Shown: positions 23,210 through 37,500, counted from the stretch's first letter. The stretch: DNA of 64,000 nucleotides from Austropuccinia psidii (GCA_023105745.1 JALGQZ010000006.1:542359-606358); one strand, 5' to 3'. The notes: generated by a model from the letters alone, not told the origin. Program-made: numbers and translations.

Positions 23210-24880
23210 AAATTTTTCAAAAGCTATTTCAATGTGATTTTGATTCATATTTAGTATTTGACTGGTAAAAAATTAATCTTATTTTCTTCAAAAATTATGA
23301 AAATTCTTACAAGGGGCTTTTATGGTGATGGGATATCTAATCAAATGATATCAATTATTAAAATCATATAACTTGATGAAAATTAATAAAATGGAAATAT
23401 GGTAAATTATTGGTGAAGAATTGGTGAATATCAATATTCAATGAGGTTAATGATTGTGTTTGAGAAATTATTGTCATTCTAAAATTTAATGAAATCAATA
23501 ATCAAGCAATGATATAGACATCTAAAGCTATTTTGTTTTTGTGTGTGTGTGGAGTTTGGGTAAGGGAGTTAATGGATTTTTCGAACTATTTGGTTCTTTA
23601 AAGGTATTTATGGCCTCCAATTTTCTGTAATTTTGATTTAAATTAGGATTACAAGTTTTCTTCCATATTTTTATCAAAAAGAACTAAGTTTGAAAAAAAA
23701 GGCATTTAAATGAATTTCCTAACCACCCAATAAAAATATTTTTTAATTTAATTTTATCTTATAACTTTTCATCTTAAGGAATTTTAAAAAATATCAAATA
23801 AAAAATCAAAAATATTTTATTATTTGACCTTAAAGAAAATCAATTTACTTGACACAATTTTTTTCATAACTTTTTAATTTATTATTTGAAATATTTTATT
23901 TCAATTCAAATGTTTCTCTAAGCTATACATTGCTATTGTGACGACCCCATGTGAATAGTTTAAAACAGAGAAATGTAAAAACCTTAATTTACTTTTTTCC
24001 TCAAAAAAAAATAATAATTGAAAAATAATAATAAAATCAAATCAAAATTTATAAGACATAAAAAAGTTTGAAATTAAGAAAAAAAAATGTTTACCTTTTT
24101 ATGTTGTCTGTCTCATTTAATGATTCACCAAATCTGAGGATGTCAATTATATCACAAAATGAACCAAAGATTATATATAATTATGAGGATTATAAAGTTT
24201 TGAATGTGCATATAGCACTACTCTTTTAAACATTCTGTATATCTTCCTGACAAAAAGTATTTTAACTTGAATAAAATTAACGGATGATGCCTCAGCACCA
24301 CGTTTTTTGCTTGTTCATGTTTTTTCTCTTCTGAGTTGAGCTAGGCCACATTTATTATCCCTGTAAGGGGATGGGAGAGTCATTTGATTGTATTGTAGTG
24401 TTATAGGAGCAATCCAGTTTAAAATGATGATGGGTCCTTAAAATGCGTGGTTTTGTGAAGAGTGAAAAAGGGTGTGCTTCTGCGGTAGAAGTTGGAAAGT
24501 CCACGCTTCGCCCTGAAAAAAGTCCGCGATCAATCAGAAAACCAGACTTGTCAATTAACAGTGCCATCGATAAACCACACCAGCTTCGTTGCATAGACTT
24601 CTAAAAATGCTTGTGAAGTAAGAATCATTAAAGAATCTTTCTCATGATCGTAATATTTTTTAAATTATAAAAATAATTTTCTCTTAAAAAAACAAGAACA
24701 AGAACATAACAATTATAGAGTTATAGTAAAAAGTTTATTTATTATAACAGATTCTTTTATTAGTTTCCAAAAAAGTTTTCTTGTAGGATTTATTCACATT
24801 TATCTTTTACAAAAACTGATTTATCTTTCATTACCTTTCACTATATCCTAACGAAAGAAAAAAAAAGTTAACTATTATGC
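23210..24880. other. Intergenic region downstream of DSN1
   Basis: The left part is AT-rich and unremarkable, with a short GT run near 23540. From about 24280 the base composition rises, and a small ambiguous open frame is present (24443-24604). The right 270 bp is probably the DSN1 3' flank. Confidence 0.4.
24443..24604 (+). CDS. Small ambiguous open frame of 53 codons
   Basis: The plus strand starts MRGFVKSEKGCASAVEV and ends at TAA 24602-24604. The composition is less AT-biased than its surroundings and contains CpG, as in the host genes. The minus strand is also open here (24594..24355, 79 codons), so the true coding strand cannot be decided. No family is recognised; it could be an exon of a short or truncated host gene. 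Confidence 0.2.
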   Translation: MRGFVKSEKGCASAVEVGKSTLRPEKSPRSIRKPDLSINSAIDKPHQLRCIDF

Positions 24881-27367
24881 TTAATCTTCTTGACATCTAC
24901 TCAGACTTCGTAAAAAGTCCCTTTTTCCAATTCCTTCAACTTGATTGCTATCATGTAAATTGAGATTTAAAGATTTTAAGCAAATGTCCAGTTGATGATT
25001 GTCATTGGATGAAATCATCAGCTTGGATTCAATTAAGCTTAATTCTTCGCCTTCCTCTAGTTCTTTTAGTTTTTTCGTTGAGGAATCTTGTAATCTTTTG
25101 ATCTTTTCTTCAATTCTTCTCACCCGTTCTTTTACTCGGTTCATTTCCTCCGCTACTGTTCCAATCTATGTCGTATAATTCATTAAGTATAAAAAAAGCA
25201 GCAGAGTTGTCTTTAATAAAGCAAATAAATCCTTTATAAAAAGAAAATATATTCACATTCAGCGGCAGTTCACTCCAGTCTTTACCATGAATCTCTGAAG
25301 CGTCTATTGATTTTGGTATCGATCCGCTATGAGAGCGCAAAAATCGGCCCAATTCAATAATTGAAATCCTATCATGCAGCTTTTTAGTGTCAATGTTTGG
25401 GATATCAGTTTCTTGAAACCTAGTCGATCGATCAAGACCTTCAATCGGATCAGCAACCAATCTTTCAATCAAGCTCCCATACCGGCTTAACTGGGATTGA
25501 CGCGCACTATCTTCATAAGACATTCTAAAAAAGATAATGACAAAGTTGTCAATTCTTCAATTAAGCTTCCTGACCATCAAATTTTGATGCCTTGACTTTT
25601 TAGCTCACCGAATTCGCCAATTATCAAGTTCTTTAATTTTTCGCTCATTTTTCAGATCTTGCGGATGAGGTGGGAGTGACTCTAGATCCAGTATTGAAGC
25701 TTCTTCTTGATCCTCAATCGAAATCTCTGAATCTGGTATACCCCAAGACACTTCTACTTCGCTCTCACATATACCCCTGACATAATTTTTAAGTGCCATC
25801 TTGACTGCTTTATTCACAAGTTTAGAGTTTGTTGTCGGTGGATAAGAAATTGTCAATCGAGAAAGTGAATCAGAGAGAGGCTTTGAAAGTTCCTCCGGTA
25901 TGAATCGAGTGGGTTTAAAGTTTGGATAAAGAATTGAGTAAGTCACGTGTTCTGCCTTTTGACTACACCACGACAGTAAAGTCCGACACCTTATCGATGG
26001 TGGTAGATCGGTTCGAATGTGCCTATGAAGCATTGTTGGGGGTATCCTTGGATGAGGAAGAGCTTGAAGATTAAATGACATGTCAAAGTGTTAGCAAGCC
26101 ACTCGGAGAAGATATGAGGCAAAATGAGCCAACCTTCGTGACCACTACCAATGCTACTCGCTCTACTACCCCTCCTGGCTCTACCACCACTTCCAAGGGA
26201 AGAGGTAGACTCAAATTTTTGAAGGGAATTTGTCAAGAGAGTTGGTTCATGTCCAAGTTCTAATCTTTTGTCCTTCTTTTTGGTACTGCCAAGAGAACGA
26301 TAATGTTTGTTTTTGGTATTTTTTGGCGTCTGAAGGAATATGATGAAATTGATTTGATGAATAGATTGGAGTATTAAGACGCGTCAATTAAATGGTGTAC
26401 TTACCTCAGCTCCGATAATCGATATCTCACCGTCCAATTGTAAATCTTGATGACCGTAAATGTGTGGGTTTTTTTGATAATGAGATTTTGATGGGGACCT
26501 GGCGGGTGAGAGGGGTATATGATTATATGATGAATTATGAGTTTGATTGGTTAGTTTATCAATTATTAGATTTTGATCAATTTCTTTTGCCTTTCCTTTG
26601 ACTTTTGATTTATGACCTGAAGATGAGTGATGAGTTTGCTCTGGAATAGTAGTAATTGAGGTATCCAATTTTGCCGGTGTTTTGAATCTTTGAGTAGTAA
26701 AAAATAATTGAGGTGGTGCAGTGGATTTATGAGTTTGATTATTTTTTGATGATTTGTTTTCTAGACGTGGCCGTTTTGGGGTAGGTTTTTGAGGATGATG
26801 GTGATGATTTGGAGTATGATTATTAATGATAGATTTAGATGAATTAAGTTGATTTGATTTGATTTGATGGTTTTGATTGGATTGAAAGATTGAATTTGAT
26901 TCATCTGATTCAGTTTCAGATTGATTTCTTTTAGATTTTTTATTTTTCAAGTGTTTAGATGCAATATTTCTTTGTTTTAATTGACCATTTGTTAAATTTA
27001 AATTTTGATTGATGAAATTTTGATCTAAATCTGGTGTTTGAAGGCTTTTTGAGTTAGTGAATTGAGTTGAATGACTGCCAGGACTCGATTCATGATTTGC
27101 TTGTTGATAAAAGTTTGAATTGATTGGCTTGATTGAAGATGATTGATTGATAGATTGAGTTGAGGAAGGCGAAGAGGGTGAAGAGTTGATCTGATTAATT
27201 TGATCTTTATGATTTTTTTTCTTTGATTTTGAGTTGATGACTAATTTGGATTGATTTGAATGATTTTTGGCTGTTGAAGGATTGATATTTACGTTTGAAG
27301 AATCAGCAGAAGACGATGATGACGATGAATGACGATGGCGATGACGACGATGATGATGAACAGGCAT
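24881..27367 (-). CDS. DSN1: Kinetochore Mis12/MIND complex subunit Dsn1 (Mis13) homologue
   Basis: Dsn1 is one of four subunits of the Mis12 (MIND) complex that links centromeric chromatin to the outer kinetochore. Five exons (27367..26405, 26329..26134, 26062..25609, 25524..25257, 25165..24881) are joined by GT-AG introns of 75, 71, 84 and 91 bp. All phases match, giving 721 aa. The first 320 residues are low-complexity, with a His/Arg and Ser run after the start and then Asn/Ser/Gln/Lys-rich sequence. The family core begins in exon 3 with PHPRIPP and PPSIRCRTLLSWC. A C-terminal coiled coil rich in Glu, Arg and Lys (about 25155-25030) fits the complex-forming region. I chose MPVHHHRRH as start; an in-frame ATG at 27457 would add 30 residues. 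The protein is longer than usual because of the N-terminal extension. Confidence 0.85.
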
Positions 27368-27839
27368 GTTTTGAGGTTTGATGAATTCCGATAGACAGAT
27401 GACTTGAGTGGTGGTGAGCATGAGATGATTATAGCCAAGGATGGTTTCGATCTTCAAATGTTAATGATTGAATTTGGGACCCTTCGATGTCAACGGTCGA
27501 TTTCAAATCTCAAGGATCGATGGCCATCCCGACGACGACGACGAAGAATTTTTGAGGAGAAACATTTCATTGGTTTTGAGTTTATGGGACAAAGCTATAT
27601 GCGCGTTGGGTGAGACTTGATTAGCTCAGTAGATTGTCTAAGCCGATAGCTGTGCTCCCTATGCGTTTAGATAACTACCGCCAGCAAGTCAATCCAACTG
27701 CTGCGGTGCTCTGCGAGTCCAATCCTGGAAACAAGATCTGTGGATTTGATATTCTCAAGAATTTCTTTTTCTTTGATTTCAAAAACTTAACTCAAAAGAT
27801 TCTAAAAGAAATAATTTATTCAAAAGAACACCAATTATA
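27368..27839. other. DSN1 upstream region with an ambiguous open frame
   Basis: This is the likely DSN1 promoter and leader. It has higher GC than the repeats beyond about 27770 and contains a short GAC repeat near 27533. A plus-strand frame at 27634-27840 (MSKPIAVLPMRLDNYRQQ) runs into AT-rich repeat DNA. It may be the stump of a gene broken by transposon-derived sequence, but no domain is visible. Confidence 0.3.
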
Positions 27840-28670
27840 AATTATCATTGATATACTTGATAAGAAGACCAGCCATTTTATTATTTCTGTGGAAATTTGA
27901 AGCCTTAATTAGGGAGATTCATATAATTGCCACAAGAAATTCCACAAAATTGAGCCCTTGTGAATACTTTAACAAATATTATGACTTATTTGTGGCTAAA
28001 ATAGAGGTTTTAATCAATTTTTTTGGAATTATTATAACTAAATTTGAAATGGCTCCCCTTAAGAGTTGATAAATACTATGACTGAAATATGAAACTTTTT
28101 TTGATACCAAATACCACATTTAATTTTGGGTATTTTAGACATTCCACATCTAAAAATAAATAGTGTTTTGAAAATAAAATGCTTTTTTTCTTCAAAATAA
28201 GATTTTTTGAACCAAAGTGAAACCATCACCTTTCCAGTCTTCTAATAAAATCAATTCAGTTATAAGAATTTTCACAACACCCCAATTTCTTATTTTACTT
28301 TTTCCCAAAGCTTACAAAAATGAAAGCTTTGATTTGATTTTTTTCAAGACCAATATTAATATTCCATAAAATAAAAGTCTTATTAAGATCTAGAAGCATA
28401 AATTTGAATATTTTATTACCTATATAAAAATTTATATCTGAGGCAATTTCAAGCTCATAATACTCTATATCATCATCAACCCAGTGATTTGGAAAAATTG
28501 AATTTTAATAGAATATGTCAAATAACATATTAAATATTTCAATTCATACTTGATATTATAATAACTCATTAAATATTCATGAAGACATATAATATTAAAC
28601 AAAGCTCTATAGGTATAAAGTTGTCTGTTCTTTTTTTTAGAATAGGTATTCACTGGAATACTGCTTCACG
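27840..28670. other. AT-rich stretch, no gene seen
   Basis: This is the start of the long repeat-derived belt. Short open stretches (for example 27848-28069) have no recognisable motif. Confidence 0.4.
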
Positions 28671-28679
28671 CTTTAGAGT

Positions 28680-29090
28680 TGGTACAATATCTAGAATTTT
28701 CCAAGGTAAATGAATGCTATATATGCAAGGAATAGCTGAAGATATTTAAAAAAACAGCTTATCTCACATTTCCTGATCCTAAAAATAGGAAATAGTTATT
28801 TCAGGTGATGAAATCTGAAGGTTTTCCAGGGTGAATTGGCTTTATAAGCCACAAAATTATTCTGAGGTTTATGCTGATTTAATACATAAGTTTTCCATTT
28901 TATTTCTGAAATATATTTTTATTTAATACTGCTATGATATTCTTTTCAAAGCTCTTATGCTATTATCCAGGTTGTTTTTGATATGAGAAAGTTCTTTCAG
29001 ACCTTACATTTTGGTCTTCCAGCTTCAGTAAATTTCACAATAGTGTATAAAAATATGAATAACTACCACATTCCCAAATTAAAAATTTCA
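28680..29090 (+). pseudogene. Fragment of a second Harbinger-type DDE transposase
   Basis: The plus strand reads KSEGFPG, a stop, then IGFI at about 28805-28840, the hallmark FPGCIGFIDG region of Harbinger nucleases. FNTAMI follows near 28925 and YPGCF then EKVLSDLTFW near 28970-29015, in the expected order. The peptides differ from those of copies A and B, so this is a different, older family. No ends or target duplication could be found. Confidence 0.55.
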
Positions 29091-29199
29091 CAAAATAGAT
29101 AAATAACTACTGATATAAAATATTCTAGCTCTTATTAAATGATTTTTTCTTGTAAAAGGAATATAATCAAAGATACAAGGTAGGAGATAGCTAAAAAAT

Positions 29200-31500
29200 T
29201 CTCTTACTCAATGATGTGTTTGTATTGAGAATTCAATTTTAATTTTTAAAGTTATTTTTTTTAATGAAATATATTTATTTAATTTATTATTTAATTAGTA
29301 GTATTATTTTAAGATTTTTTTCTCAAAAAAAAAAAAAATTAACTCCCATTTTTTCATCAATAATTTTTTTTATACTTTTCAAAGCTATCCAAAATAATAA
29401 TAATGAATAAAAAGAATTCTCTTCATTTATTCAATTTCTTTTTTGATTCATTTCTTACAATTTTTTTTTCAAGTATTTTATATTTTGAAAAGCTATTAAG
29501 AAGTAAAGATTAATAGATAAACTATCTAAATTCCTTGAAAAAAATACTAAAAAGATGTCTTCATAGTTCAAGCTTTTCTATTCTTTTTTATTTTTAATTC
29601 TACTCAAAACAAAGTTTTTTTTTTCCATTATCATTGATGAAACACACTCTACCGGCCTTTATTAATTTACCTCTTCCACATTATGGGACAAACCAATACT
29701 GATAACACATATTAACCTTGAGATATTTTTATGTGTATCATGAAAATTAGCAAGAATACATATGGACCCTAAAAGATCTCAACAAAACATTCCAACCTCC
29801 AAAAATATCCGAATTTGAGAATTTTAGGAAGAGCCAGAACTAAATTTGGCTATTGAAGTGGTATTCAATGAACTTGATAATAGATATTTAAGCTGGAAAA
29901 TTTCTAAACACTTAAAAAAGGATTTCAAGAAAATTTTTCCAGAACATTATTGAAAAGAATATGTAATATTATGAGGTATTTTGGTCAAATACTCTTATTA
30001 ATAGAACCTAAATAAGCTAGAATTAAATTTAGGAAAATATTTTAGCGCATGGAGAGATGATATAAATGCAGACCTTCTACCCCATAAAGAAACATTTGTC
30101 TCTGAATGGGAAAGTCATAATCTTCATATTGAAAATTATTCAAGATACTGTGTTGAATCAGGTTACTCTTATATAAAATAATTGATAAAAAATTAAAATG
30201 TATCCACTAAGGTCAATCTGTAACAATCTAAATCAAAGAAATAAATATAGCTTAAAGAAGATACCAACTCAAATAGCCCAGATGATTTTAGTACGCTTTT
30301 GTTTAATATGTATAGGTTCGAATTACTATCATTACAAACATCTTTTTTTTGGTAAGAATCATAATTTTTCTTTTCACTATGATTTAACTTACTAAGATTC
30401 AAAAATAGAAATTGAGATTTACCTCCTTTGAATTTAATTTCAAAAGAAGATAATTCAAAAATTCCAAGATTTCTTTGGCTTTCACTATTAAAAAATTAAG
30501 CTTGAAACTATCAATGAGTCGCTAATATTAGTGGAAGAAATTATTCAAAGTGAAATAAGCTCTCATGAAGAGGAAGAGCTCCCTCAGAATTTGATATTGA
30601 ATAAAGGAATATAAGGAGGATTAAAAGAAATATCAAGATTAATAAACAAGGAAGGTGTAAGGCCAAATTAATCTTGAAAAATACAAAAATTCCAGACCCC
30701 AGTTAATAAATTTATATTTAGAAAAAAAAGGAATACTTTTAAATAGTAATGATGATAAGATTCTTCAATCATTTTTGAAAAATCTGTGGCCATTATTGAT
30801 TACCACTTCAGCCAATATTTAAGCCTTTTTCTAAGGAATATACAGAAATAAATTATGAATTAATTCCTCCAAAGTATTTTCAATCCATTATTTTATGTTA
30901 TATTTGGGATTTAGGCTATCTTGAAGATAATGAAATTATCAGGAAAGGTAAACCACAAAATCATAGAGTTAAGAAAGAATTAGGTTAAAGAAGTTTATAT
31001 AAGCAGGGAGTACTAAATTAACGTATTAGGAGGTAATTCCCAATTGAAAGAAATTTGAAACAATATCTTGTTTAAAGGAATAAAAAATGGCTATTAAGAT
31101 GGGATCATGGCTCAATATTGACATATTATTATAAGAAACCAATCCTATTTTTTCATCTATTTTTTTGATTAAATCCACCTCAAAATTTTTACTAAGAATT
31201 GTATCCTACATATCAATATTAAGCTTTCCAATTGGAACCAATTTTTATTCTTCATTAAAGTGGGGATAAATTCATATTTCTTTTATTAAATGAGAAGGAA
31301 ATTAGTAATTTCAATATAGCAGAATTACCTTCAAATTGTAATCAAGCTCATCATGATTACCATACTAAGAAAGAAGTTAGATGGAGGAGAGTTCATTCAT
31401 CATAAATAAATTTATTTATACAATTATGCACTAATGAGCTATAATCATTCTCTTTTTATTTTGTTTATAGAATTTTTTAAAGAGGACAGAGTGCTTTTTA
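29200..31500 (+). pseudogene. Decayed coding remnants of an unidentified mobile element
   Basis: After an AT-rich lead-in, plus-strand peptides with protein-like composition recur between stops. Examples are LNLAIEVVFNELDNRYLSWK (about 29845), FSAWRDDINADLLPHKETF (about 30043), ILCYIWDLGYLEDNEIIRKG (about 30890) and SNCNQAHHDYHTKKEVRWRR (about 31335). The order and single strand suggest one long broken gene, possibly with introns. I do not recognise the family, and no catalytic motif is visible. Confidence 0.4.
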
Positions 31501-34500
31501 AGGATAAATTGAGCTATTTGATTGGCATTTTGGGGTGTTTTTCATGTAGGATAGAATATAAGATTTTTGGTTTATTGTTACACAATTATGGAAGGGGTTA
31601 AGGAATGTTAGAAACCTCATTTCTATTCCTTTGAATATTTATAGACTTAGAATTCCCCCAAAAAGAAAGCTGTTATACCTAATTTTCACATTTTCCTTAT
31701 TTATGAAAAATTGTATGAGTATTATTCTATTTATTCTCTAGTAGGCTCTGGTATTATGTCTGAGGAATATCTATATAAGATTAGAATTATTTTTATTTAA
31801 ACTAAGGGTAAAAGCCTTATATTATTTATTCTCTCATAATTTTATAAATATACCCTTATATTCTTGTATGATATTTATATTTTGAAATAAGTTGAAATAT
31901 ATTAAACCGTAATCTTACACATTTATCATTAGTATTAAGAATAATTTTAAAATAATTGTATTAATATAATAGGAGTTTCAACAGAAAATATCATAAAATA
32001 TTAATCTGAAAATATATTATCTATAGGGAAACTCTCACAAATTGTATTTTTTTTCATTATTATATCAATTGATTGATTTTTTAGTCTATTTCAATATACT
32101 AATACTTATTAATTTATAATATTATGAAATTATATTATTTAAGATATTCAGAGGGATATATGATGTACATTTTTACCAATGACATTGGAAAATCATTAAA
32201 TATAAAAAATTCTTATTATTTTAATCCCCCTTAAATCTAATTAACATATTTAAAGCCAGCTCCAATTTCTCAAATATCTAAATTGAATACTTTATATTAT
32301 GGTGTATCATTAATAGGGGAAAATATGGTAAAAAATAAATTCCCAAATAAATTATAATTATTATAAAAATATCATATTTTCCCTCAAATAGGAATCTCAA
32401 GTAATTTAATAGCAGGGGAAAAATTTATTTTTTTAAAAATAATGAAGAAAGTCCTTGTTTTGAAAACTGAAATTAGAGTTTATAAAGGAATTCTACAAAA
32501 TATGACTCATTTTGTTATTAAATCAGAAGACCAATTTTGTAATGAAACTATATATGAGCCACCCTTCAAAAATTATGGTGATGTGTGAGCGAGAAGATAA
32601 AAAAAAGTGCCAACTTACATAATCACAGATATTGATGTAGATTCATATATTTTAAGTCTGTTTCTTAAAATACACCACAAAGTACTATGGATTTTATAAT
32701 TAATTTATTAATCATCAGAAGAAAATGATACTAAAATAAACTTTTGAATTTATATCGCCCTCAATTGTAATGAAAGACTATAGCTATGGGTACTAAATCT
32801 AATAAATCACACAAAAATAACTCTCAAATATGAAAAGATAATTGAATAGTTCTCTAATTATTTATTATGAATTTAAAATATAAGGCTTCTTCGAGCTCAA
32901 CTAAAGTATTAAAACCCAATTTATTTAGTTTCTCTCACTTTTTGCTAAAGGTTTATTAAAAAATAATCCTTTATGCATAATTTACCACAATATTGTTAGA
33001 ACTTCAGAGTCTTATATAGAATGTATTTTAAATTTTCTGTTAATATTAAATAATTTATAATTTTTCCTAGTCCAAAGTAATTTCAGTAAAATATTTGATT
33101 TTTTTATCCCAGAAATTTATGGGACATGCCCTGTAGATCAATTCGGAAATTTGAATTAATTCAAAAGCACCAATACATCCTTGAGGTATTATCAAAAATT
33201 CCGAATTGATTAAATTTTTTTGGTTTTAACCTTAGCTGAACCTGGTAATTACCAAAAAAAGAGGTTTAAATATTATAGAAATACTTCAGTTCCACTAAAT
33301 CTCAAAGTGGTAAATTTGAAAAGTAAATTTACTATGAGAATTAATCCCATACACCACATGTGTGTTCATGTTTGATTGTAAAAAGACATCATTAGCTCCC
33401 TTAACTAAAAAATAAGTCCAGAAAAAGACACTTTCCAAATGATGCAGAGAAAAAATTATTTGAGAGGATAATATAAATTATAATATGAAGAAATTTAAAA
33501 CCAAATAGGAATATTTTGAGATGTTTGATGATAGTTATTTTTCTGAGAATTAATAATTTTAAATCTTTGGAAGTAACTAGCTCTTTGCAAAGTCTTTGGT
33601 ACTGTAGCTTATTTGATAATAGAAATTGAGCAATAATATCATTTTGAAGCTACTTAAAATTATAAATAATGGAAAGGTAATTCATGAACCCCAAATTAGA
33701 TTATAGCTGTAGATAATTTTAAATAATGTGGTGTTAAATATCCACCACTAGATATTACTAAAATAGATTTTATTAACTTCTTTAAGGTGCACATTAATAA
33801 AAAAACATAAATTAATTGAGCTATTGCCATATTTAGTAGGTAATAAATATATTCCAATACTATTTGGCTAATCAATATTTCATTAATTTCAACATCATCT
33901 GATCCCACAAATTATTGCATTTTATGGAATATCTAACTTTTAGAATCTTCTTATTAAAATAAGATAAATATTTTCAGAGAAGAAATGTTATTGTACCATT
34001 TTAAAATAACTTCAAATAAATATTCCAGAGGCGCTTTTGAAGGGGGGGGGGGGTAAGAAAACCTCAATGTGTAATGTAAGGTTTTTATGGATTGAGAAAC
34101 GTAATATAATCCAGGGTAAAAATTAACAGGCCTCAGGCCCCTAGGCTGAATTTATTAATAATCCTTCTTTGAAAATAAAACTGCTCATAAAACACAAAAA
34201 AAAATTTCTTCATTTAAATAAAGAATCAGAATTTTTATAATATATTTATTAATTAAATAAATATTAAAATTATAAATTCTTCCAGACATCACTGTTTGAA
34301 AAATTCACAATAAGTCCCTTAAAATATTAATTAAAATTCCATTTTATTTCTTAAATGTCTGTTTGATTGGCTTCCCTCAATTAGTATGAGAAAGTACCAA
34401 ATCAAGAGGAAAAATAATACCAAATCAAGATTACCTCTAATTACTAAATACAGGGACAGGGAGAAAATGAAGTGGATCTCTAGTTCTCCCTTTGTGATAT

Positions 34501-37500
34501 ATCTATTATTTCGAGCTCTGATAACTACCACTTTTCAATGTTTTACACCTCTGAAATTCTTATTACTCATCACTTCTGTTATTTTCTAATCGTTCGCCAT
34601 TAATCTACACCTTGAATCGATCAATATTCCCCTTTCCTTCTTATTTGTAACTATTATTCCGATTTCTTTTAATACCAAGTTTTTTGACCATATATGATGA
34701 TTTTGACATCCTATTCACAGAGCTATGATACTCATGTCTATGCTGTAATTATCTTGGACGAAAAAATATATATAGAAAATTGAGGTAATTGCAATATATT
34801 GTATTACTTTTTAGATAATACAAGATGGAAAATCTGAAAAAACTGATAAAATTTACCGATGTGTGATTGGTAAACAGATTCATTTGTTTTCTAGTAATTT
34901 AGATACACACAAGTTTGATTGGTTTCCTATAGTTAAAAATAATATTACAAGGGAATCAGACCTTCCGTATGAAATGTAAGTTTATTTTAAGGAAAATGTT
35001 TTTTTGATTGGGGAAAAAGACTAGAATACACAACACTAATTCATTTTAATAATTATTAAATACAAAGTGAAATCATATTCACACCCTATTAAATATAAGT
35101 TTTAGTTTAAATAGAGATCAGAGTCAATGAAGCCAGAAGGAAGGAACATAGATATTTTTGAAATTCCATCTCCCTGTGGGTTGATCCCAATCAATGAAAT
35201 ATTTGAATTGTGCATTTAATTTCATTTCAAGTAGCTTCACCCAGTATTTAGATAAATTTAAATAAAATATATGGCTGCAAATATAGCTTTAATTGACACT
35301 GGAAAAGGCTTAAATAATAATATATTATAGTATTATTATTTTTCTATTTTATGGAAAAATAATCTCTTTGAACGGCTATCTTTGTGAAGATAAGTGTGAT
35401 AAATATTAATAATCATAGATGAACTCTCATTAAGGGTGGAAATGAGAATTATCTGAGCCTCTAATAAATGAGATAAAAGAACAGGACTTTCAGCTAATGA
35501 GTTTTTTAGTAAAAGATCTAATTTATCCATAAAGTGAAATTCTCCCATATTTACTCTCACAAAAGAAATCCACAATGGGATGAAAAAAACTTTTGAATAG
35601 TTTCCTGTCAAAATTATTAAAAAAATTCAAAAAATTTGTGACACCTTTTTCTACTATGAATGAGTTCAAACCTCTCATATTCAAATAAACAGCTAGGGGA
35701 ATATGGCTGAGAATTCTTCCCAGATATCTTTAAATATCATGTGCCATTTCAAGGGATACAGTTGTATGAAGACAAGAAAAAATATCGATGGAATTTAGAA
35801 AAAAATGTAAAAAAGTGGTATAAAATGAAAAAAATATTGGAAAGATATCCATAAATCAGAGGCTTAAAAAATTGGAAGCTTGGATGTGGAATCAAGTACT
35901 GGCACAATTAATAACGTGATTATGCCAATATATGAGGAAATTGAGGGATGTTAAATATTGTATTTGTACTAACTGAGACTATATATTGAGATTTTCTATA
36001 TAAATTAGTTTGATACCACTTGATGTTCTTCATAGTCATCTTATAGAGCTTATGAAATACATGTAGGGGAATCTAGAGTAATATTAATTGCGGAAGTTTG
36101 AGCTACTCTCCAAATTAAAACAGTTAGTTTATCTCAAATATCTTTCAAAAAATTAATATTAGGAGCTTATGATAACTTCATTGTCAAATTACTAACATTA
36201 CTTAACCTCATTTCAACGCAAGAATATTAAGAGTATTCCTTCACACTGAAAAATTTAAAAAAAGTTAGATAGGTGTGCTATCATGAATAATTGAATTGAT
36301 GTAATTAATTATATTGATAAATGAAACTTCTCCAAATTTAAAAATATACCCCTATTTGGAAAAGTTTAACCTTGAAAAATTGAAGATCTGAGAGACTTCT
36401 AATGATTAAAGTAACTTATCATTTTAATAATTCAAAACCAATGAAATAAAAAATACTCTGCATTATATCTCTCCCTGAGAAAAAGTGCATGATATTGGAT
36501 AGAAAAACTCAATAAGCCTTGGCTATATTAGTAAAAGACATAAAATAAATCTTTTATTTATGTTAGAAAATGAAACTATTATAATAATCCAATGTTGAAG
36601 ATAAATTCTACATTATTAAACTATTCTGGAAAAAATCCTAAGTAACTATTTGGATTTACCAAATACATTATTTTAGTAATCAATTATGAATCATACAGAA
36701 AATTAAAGAAACTATTTCAGAATTGATTAAGCTAGATAATAATATAGAACCCATTAATTACAAAAATTAATTATTATAAGATAAATAGATAGGAATTGGA
36801 CTTAGTAAATTGCCATATATATTAAAATCTACTAAGCTATATACCAAGAAAATTTCATTAGATTATATCGCAAAAGTTACGGAATATGATTAGATTCATA
36901 ATTACAATGAAGGAAATGAATGAGATTGTAAGAATAATTTGCAAATTCTCAAAGATTTGGTGTATACAATTAATTAATTACAAAACAAGTGCTATATAAA
37001 TTTATATGACTAGAATAAATTTTATTGTATAGCTTTAAGCTATCTGATGAGTCTAATAGATCTTCTATTAATCTATATTACCATTCATTTCACTCCCCAA
37101 AGCTCAATTATGATGTTATCCTCCCCAAAGCTGTCGGAATTGATGGAGTTCTTTGAAAAACCTCAAAAAAAAAATTCACCATAGGTTAAATATACAATAA
37201 AATAAAAAGAATATATTGAGCTAAATAGCTTTTTATGATAAATTTATATAGGTAATAAACATTTGGTTCTGGTAAGAGATTTCAGAACTTATCACCCAAT
37301 CAGACTAGACAAGATCCTGATAGGCTTATAGTTCTTTTCTGTAAGTAAAGAATATAATTTTGCAAATAATATGACCGATATATATATATATATATGTATA
37401 TTCAAGCTTATTATTTGGTTTACAAAGAGCCTATCAAAATGAAAAATTTGATATTTGGTTTCTTTGATAAAATTTGAATTTAAAGCAAATAGAATAATAT

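Noticed and set aside
26075..26263. Plus-strand open frame over DSN1 exon 2
   Set aside because: Antisense shadow of a well-supported exon.
27610..27730. Possible tRNA gene (TTAGCTCAGTAGATTG resembles an A box)
   Set aside because: The D stem does not pair, no proper B box (GGTTCGAATCC type) follows, and the GACTTG/CAAGTC pair would leave no T arm.
37378..37400. TA repeat as a possible promoter or origin
   Set aside because: Simple dinucleotide repeat with no associated gene; such runs recur elsewhere in the window.
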